Positions 59,025-64,000 of a stretch of DNA of 64,000 nt are shown here, piece by piece. Where the stretch lies: assembly GCF_029867415.1 (NCBI RefSeq), contig NW_026705227.1:596001-660000 (forward strand). Reading direction: 5' to 3'. The notes beneath the pieces were generated by a model. It was given only the letters and a program-made list of their open reading frames with translations. It was not told the DNA's origin and searched no databases. This DNA is from Vicia villosa (taxonomy: Eukaryota; Streptophyta; Magnoliopsida; Fabales; Fabaceae). A program made the translations under genes and the position numbers. The stretch's first letter is position 1, and each line of letters starts with the position of its first letter.

Positions 59025-60560
59025 TCATTCTGGGCATAAATCCATACTGATGTTCTTCAGAATGAACTTAAACCTATCTTCAGCCAGGGGTTTTGTAAAG
59101 ATATCAGCCCATTGATGGTCTGTATCAACAAAGTTTAAAGATATAACACCCTTCTGAACATAGTCCCTTATGAAATGATGTTTTATCTCAATATGTTTAG
59201 CTTTTGAATGAAGAATAGGATTCTTAGATAAACATATAGCAGAAGTATTATCACAGAATATAGGAATGTTACTCTCAAATATCTGATAATCTTCTAACTG
59301 ACTCTTCATCCAGAGCATCTGTGTACTACAACCAGCAGCAGCGATATATTCTGCTTCTGTGGTTGATAGAGCAATAGTTGCTTGCTTCTTGCTGTACCAG
59401 GAGATCAAATGACTTCCAAGAAATTGGCAACTTCCTGAAGTACTTTTTCTTTCAATTCTGTCTCCAGCATAATCAGCATCGCAGAATCCTACTAAGTTGT
59501 ATTCTTTAGATTTTCTGTAAACTAAGCCAACATTAGTAGTACCTTTCAGATACCTTAGAATTCTCTTAACAGCAGTTAAATGAGATTCTCTAGGATCTGA
59601 TTGGAATCTAGCACACAAACAAACACTGAACAGAATGTCAGGTCTAGAAGCAGTCAAATATAGAAGAGATCCAATCATACCTCTGTATAACTTCTGATCT
59701 ACCTTCTTACTTACCTCATCCTTACCTAGGATGCATGTTGGATGCATAGGAGTTTTGGCTTCTTTGCAGTCTAGAAGATTAAACTTCTTCAGAAGTTCCT
59801 TCACATACTTGGTTTGGTGAACATACGTTCCTTCTGATGTTTGATTTATTTGTATTCCAAGGAAGTACTTGAGTTCTCCCATCATGCTCATTTCAAACTC
59901 AGCCTGCATAGACTCAGCAAACTCCTTTCCAAGTGTAGCATTAGATGTTCCAAAAATAATATCATCTACATATATTTGACAAATTAAAATATCCCTTTTA
60001 AAGGTTTTACAAAAGAGAGTAGTGTCCACTTTTCCTCTAGTGAAACCATTATCCAGAAGGAAAGAACTTAAGCGTTCATACCAAGCTCTGGGAGCCTGTT
60101 TCAATCCATATAATGATTTCTTAAGTTTAAAAACATGATTAGGAGACATAGAGTTTTCAAAACCAGGAGGTTGATGGACATAAACTTCTTCATCTATATA
60201 ACCATTTAAGAAGGCACTCTTAACATCCATCTGATAGAGAGTGATGTTATGTTGAGTGGCAAAAGAAATTAATAGACGAATAGACTCTAACCTGGCCACT
60301 GGTGCAAAGGTTTCTGTATAATCAATCCCTTCTTGCTGACTATAACCCTGAGCCACCAATCTGGCTTTGTTCCTTACCACTTCGCCTTTCTCACTGAGCT
60401 TGTTTCTGAAGACCCATTTTGTACCGATTATGTTGAATCCATCTGGTCTAGGAACAAGATCCCAAACATCATTCCTTGTAAACTGATTTAGTTCTTCTTG
60501 CATAGCAATTATCCAGTCTGGATCTTCTAGAGCATGATCAACAGAAGTTGGCTCGATCAA
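59025..60560 (-). pseudogene. Copia reverse transcriptase and RNase H
   Basis: 511 open codons. The copia RT begins with [20 protein letters not shown], has the catalytic [24 protein letters not shown] and the [13 protein letters not shown] segment. The RNase H part has [19 protein letters not shown] and the terminal [16 protein letters not shown]. All catalytic aspartates that I can identify are present, and this frame has no internal stop, so damage is outside it. It copies element RNA into DNA and removes the RNA strand. It is out of frame with the integrase ORF upstream; the break lies near 60620-60650, which would stop a normal polyprotein. Confidence 0.88.
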
Positions 60561-60621
60561 AGATACAAGACCTAATTGACAGTCTGCATTGTTCTTAAGG
60601 AATGCTCTTGTTCTGATTGGA

Positions 60622-62127
60622 TCATCCTTCTTTCCAAGAATGACATCTTCTGACAGATGGTTCTTCAGATATGCTTAGATCCTCCAGAGAAGCTGATACT
60701 TGATCTTCAGATTCTTTGCTTCTGAGAAGCTCTGCTTCTGACGCGTTGCTTCTTGGCTCAACAACTTCTGATATGTCAATATCACAATCTGCAAAATTAT
60801 CAAACTGCTTTGGTTTTTCAGAACCAAGCTTATCATCAAACCTGATATTGATTGATTCTTCTACAACCAATGTTTCAGTATTGTATACTCTGTAGCCTTT
60901 TGAGCGTTCAGAATATCCAAGAAGGAAACACTTTTGAGCTTTGGAATCAAACTTACCAAGATGATCTTTAGTGTTCAGAATAAAGCATACACATCCAAAA
61001 GGATGGAAATATGAAATGTTGGGCTTTCTATTCTTCCACAATTCATAGGGAGTCTTATTTAGAATAGGTCTGATAGAGATTCTATTCTGAATATAGCATG
61101 CAGTGTTTATTGCTTCTGCCCAGAAATGCTTAGCCATATTGGTTTCATTGATCATGGTTCTGGCCATTTCTTGCAGAGTCCTATTCTTTCGTTCTACAAC
61201 CCCATTTTGCTGTGGAGTTCTAGGACAAGAGAAATCATGGGCAATACCATTTTCTTTGAAGAACTCTTCAAAGGATCTGTTCTCAAATTCACCACCATGA
61301 TCACTTCTGACCTTTATGATTTTACACTCTTTTTCAGATTGAGTCTGAATGCAGAAATCAAAGAACACTGAATGAGTCTCATCCTTGTGTTTCAAGAATT
61401 TTACCCATGTCCAGCGACTATAATCATCTACGATGACTAATCCATATTTCTTTCCTCTGACAGATGCTGTTTTGACTGGTCCAAACAGATCAATGTGCAA
61501 GAGTTCTAATGGCCTTGAGGTAGAAACAACATTCTTAGACTTGAATGCAGGTTTGGAGAACTTGCCCTTCTGACATGCTTCACAAAGAGCATCTGATTTG
61601 AATTTCAGATTAGGGAGTCCTCTGACAAGATTCAGTTTGTTAATCTGAGAGATCTTTCTCAAACTAGCATGACCTAATCTCCTGTGCCAGACCCACTGCT
61701 CTTCAGAAACAGACATAAGACAAGTCACCTTCTGACTCATAAGATCTTGCAGATCTGTCTTATAAATGTTGTTCTTCCTCTTGCCTGTAAATAGGATAGA
61801 GCCATCCTTCTGATTTACAGCCTTGCAAGACTTTTGATTGAAGATTATATCATAACCATTGTCACTTAATTGACTGATAGATAAGAGGTTATGAGTTAAT
61901 CCTTCTACAAGAAGTACATTAGAAATGGAAGGAGAGTTACCAGACTTTATGGTTCCAGAGCCAATTATCTTGCCCTTCTGATCTCCTCCAAACTTGACTT
62001 CTCCTCCAGACTTAAGCACCAGGTCTTGGAACATAGACCTTCTTCCTGTCATGTGTCGCGAGCATCCAGAGTCCAGGTACCATGACATGTTGTGCCTTGT
62101 CCTTTTTGCAGTCAAGGATATCTGCAA
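60622..62127 (-). pseudogene. Copia protease and integrase
   Basis: 501 open codons. Protease motif WYLDSGCSRHMTG near residues 16-28. Integrase zinc finger HRRLGH...CEACQKGK near 115-155. Catalytic core aspartates in IDLFGPV and RSDHGGEF, and the glutamate in NGVVERKNR. A downstream region (PFGCVCFILN, FLLGYS, KGYRVYN) is typical of copia. It cuts the polyprotein and inserts the cDNA. The reading frame differs from gag (break near 62100) and from RT (break near 60640). Confidence 0.88.
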
Positions 62128-63931
62128 TAGGAATAATCTTATCCTTAGGTACCCACATCTTTTTGGGTCCTTTCTTGTTAGATTTTCTCAAGTTCTGATT
62201 GAACTTGGGTTTAACATTATAAGCAATAGGAGGAACAGCATGATAATTCTTAATGTGAGTTTCATGATATTTCCTAGGTTGTGTCACATGCTTTTTGGTG
62301 TGTGTTATGTGAAAACTTTGAGCATGTGAAGTGTGCCTAATATCATGGGAGTGGCCATACTTGAACTGATCATACAATGGCTTGTATGTGATTTTCATTT
62401 CATTAACAGGTTCAAGTTTGTATGGGGTTTCACCCTCAAAACCAATGCCTACTCTTTTGTTTCCAGACACAACATATATCATAGAAGCTAGCTGACTTCT
62501 GCCAATACTTCTAGACAAGAACTTCCTGAAACTTAAATCATATTCTTTCAGAATATGGTTTAGACTGGGAATGGATTTTTCTGAATCAGAAGGAGATCCA
62601 ACATTATTGGATAATTTTAAAAGTTTTTCTTTTAATTCAGAATTCTCCAACTCAAGCTTCTTTGTTTCAAATTCAAATTGCTTTTTCAGCTTTTTGTATT
62701 TGAGACTAATCTGAGACTTGAGTTCCAGAAGTTCAGTTAGACCGGAAACTAACTCATCTCTAGTAAGTTCAGAAAATACCTCTTCAGAATCTGATTCTGA
62801 TGTAGATTCTGATTCGTCATCTTCTGTCGCCATCAGTGCACAGTTGGCCTGCTCATCTTCTGAATCATCTTCTGACTCATCCCAGGTTGCCATAAGACTT
62901 TTCTTCTTATGAAACTTCTTCTTGGGATTTTCCTTCTGAAGATTTGGACATTCATTCTTGTAGTGTCCAGGCTCATTGCATTCATAGCACATGACCTTCT
63001 TCTTGTCAAATCTTCTTTCATCAGAAGATTCTCCACGTTCAAATTTCCTTGAACTTCTGAAGCCTCTGAACTTCCTTTGCTTGGTCTTCCAGAGTTGATT
63101 TAGCCTTCTGGAGATCAGGGACAGTTCATCTTCTTCTTCAGATTCTGATTCCTCAGGATCTTCTTCTCTGGCCTGAAAAGCGTTAGTGCATTTCTTGATA
63201 TTTGATTTTAATGCAATAGACTTACCTTTCTTTTGAGGCTCATTTGCGTCCAGCTCTATTTCATGACTTCTCAAGGCGCTGATAAGCTCTTCCAGAGAAA
63301 CTTCATTCAGATTCTTTGCAATCTTGAATGCAGTCACCATAGGACCCCATCTTCTGGGTAAGCTTCTGATGATCTTCTTCACATGATCAGCCTTGGTGTA
63401 TCCTTTGTCAAGAACTCTCAATCCAGCAGTCAGAGTTTGAAATCTCGAAAACATCTTTTCAATGTCTTCATCATCCTCCATCTTGAAGGCTTCATACTTC
63501 TGGATTAAAGCTAGAGCTTTAGTCTCCTTGACTTGAGCATTTCCTTCATGAGTCATTTTCAAGGACTCATATATGTCATAGGCCGTTTCCCTGTTAGATA
63601 TCTTCTCATACTCAGCATGAGAGATAGCATTCAGCAAAACAGTTCTACATTTATGATGATTCCTGAAAAGCTTCTTTTGATCATCATTCATTTCTTGCCT
63701 TGACAGCTTCACGCCACTGGCATTTACTGGATGTTTGTAACCATCCATTAGAAGATCCCATAGATCACCATCTAGACCCAGAAAGTAACTTTCCAGTTTA
63801 TCTTTCCAGTATTCAAAGTTTTCACCATCAAATACCGGCGGTCTAGTATAACCATTGTTACCGTTGTATTGCTCAGCAGAGCCAGATGTAGATGCAGGTG
63901 TAGGTGTAGACTTTTCACTTTCATCAACCAT
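62012..63931 (-). pseudogene. Copia/Sirevirus gag
   Basis: 639 open codons, starting MVDESEKSTPTP after an in-frame untranslated stretch. The UBN2-type gag core contains YWKDKLESYFLG, DIYESLKMTHEG and IIRSLPRRW. A basic region and CCHC zinc knuckle (CYECNEPGHYKNEC) lie near residue 313, followed by an acidic, serine-rich stretch (ESEDDSEDEQ) and a coiled coil rich in Lys/Glu/Leu (KLKKQFEFETKKLELENSEL), which is long for copia and typical of Sireviruses. The capsid-like protein packages element RNA. The last 40 codons run past the protease in the wrong frame. Confidence 0.88.
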
Positions 63932-64000
63932 CTTTTAAATGAAGCGTTTTTCTCTTCCTGAATCTTTTCTAAACACGGTTAAGTGCTTGCACCTTAGAAC
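63932..64000 (-). other. Sirevirus leader, cut by window edge
   Basis: Untranslated leader of the element between gag start and its 5' LTR; the primer-binding site and LTR are not in the window. Confidence 0.6.

Larger units (their letters stand above)
55881..64000 (-). mobile_element. Sirevirus-like Ty1/copia retrotransposon, 5' end outside window
   Basis: Minus-strand order from right to left: gag with zinc knuckle, protease, integrase, reverse transcriptase/RNase H, a 1.9-kb non-coding region with a polypurine-tract cluster and tandem repeats, and a 1200-bp 3' LTR (57080-55881). Domain order INT before RT is copia. The long LTR, large gag with coiled-coil acidic region, and multiple GGGGGAGAT polypurine motifs point to the Sirevirus (SIRE1/Maximus) lineage. 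Two frame breaks in the coding region suggest it cannot make its full polyprotein. The left border lies in (TA)n, so a target duplication cannot be judged. Confidence 0.9.

Noticed and set aside
61103..61371. Plus-strand frames within the integrase region and at 61994-62329, 62718-62912
   Set aside because: They are antisense shadows of the copia polyprotein.

Overview
This is plant nuclear DNA, very probably from a legume (Fabaceae). It is AT-rich with long (TA)n tracts and intron-containing genes, and is packed with plant transposons. It carries three intact TIR-NB-ARC-LRR (TNL) immune-receptor genes with a legume N-like architecture (TIR, NB-ARC, short LRR, C-JID) and a Sirevirus-type Ty1/copia element. 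I see no organelle or bacterial sequence.

Layout. 1-2199: probable Ty3/gypsy LTR remnant. 2200-13200: transposon mosaic with a 5'-truncated LINE (minus), several Helitron 3' ends, nested MITEs, and a stretch (7.2-11.8 kb) holding broken pieces of host genes (chromomethylase BAH domain, 4CL-like ligase). 13.2-16.2 kb: (TA)n tract, a MITE nested inside a MITE, and a degraded Ala-rich coding remnant. 16.2-25.0 kb and 30.3-39.5 kb: two arms of a large inverted duplication, each with one full-length TNL gene and a downstream TIR-exon relic. The TNLs are divergent (TNL1 minus, TNL2 plus). The 5 kb spacer holds an LTR remnant and a compact copia element with 5-bp target duplications. 39.6-41.4 kb: an unidentified minus-strand gene fragment and a Tourist-like MITE. 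41.8-47.1 kb: a third intact TNL, plus strand. 48.4-50.1 kb: a large foldback element. 51.9-55.1 kb: a chain of at least six hairpin MITEs separated by (TA)n arrays. 55.9 kb to the right edge: a Sirevirus-like copia element on the minus strand (3' LTR, polypurine-tract cluster, RT/RNase H, integrase, gag); its 5' LTR lies outside the window.

How it works together. The functional core is the TNL cluster: intracellular receptors expected to bind nucleotide through NB-ARC and signal through the TIR domain. I rebuilt their exon structures from GT-AG borders. Phases close exactly and give 1301, 1296 and 1110 residues. TNL1 and TNL2 share an unusual N-terminus in which the first TIR motif is repeated in degenerate form twice ahead of the real TIR domain; TNL3 lacks it. 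TNL2 also has an 83-bp tandem duplication that doubles a splice acceptor, so one site gives the full receptor and the other a TIR-only product. The two arms act as each other's empty sites, which lets four transposon insertions be polarised to after the duplication.

Limits: everything is from reading the sequence. Percent identities, species, expression and exact element families need alignment or RNA data.
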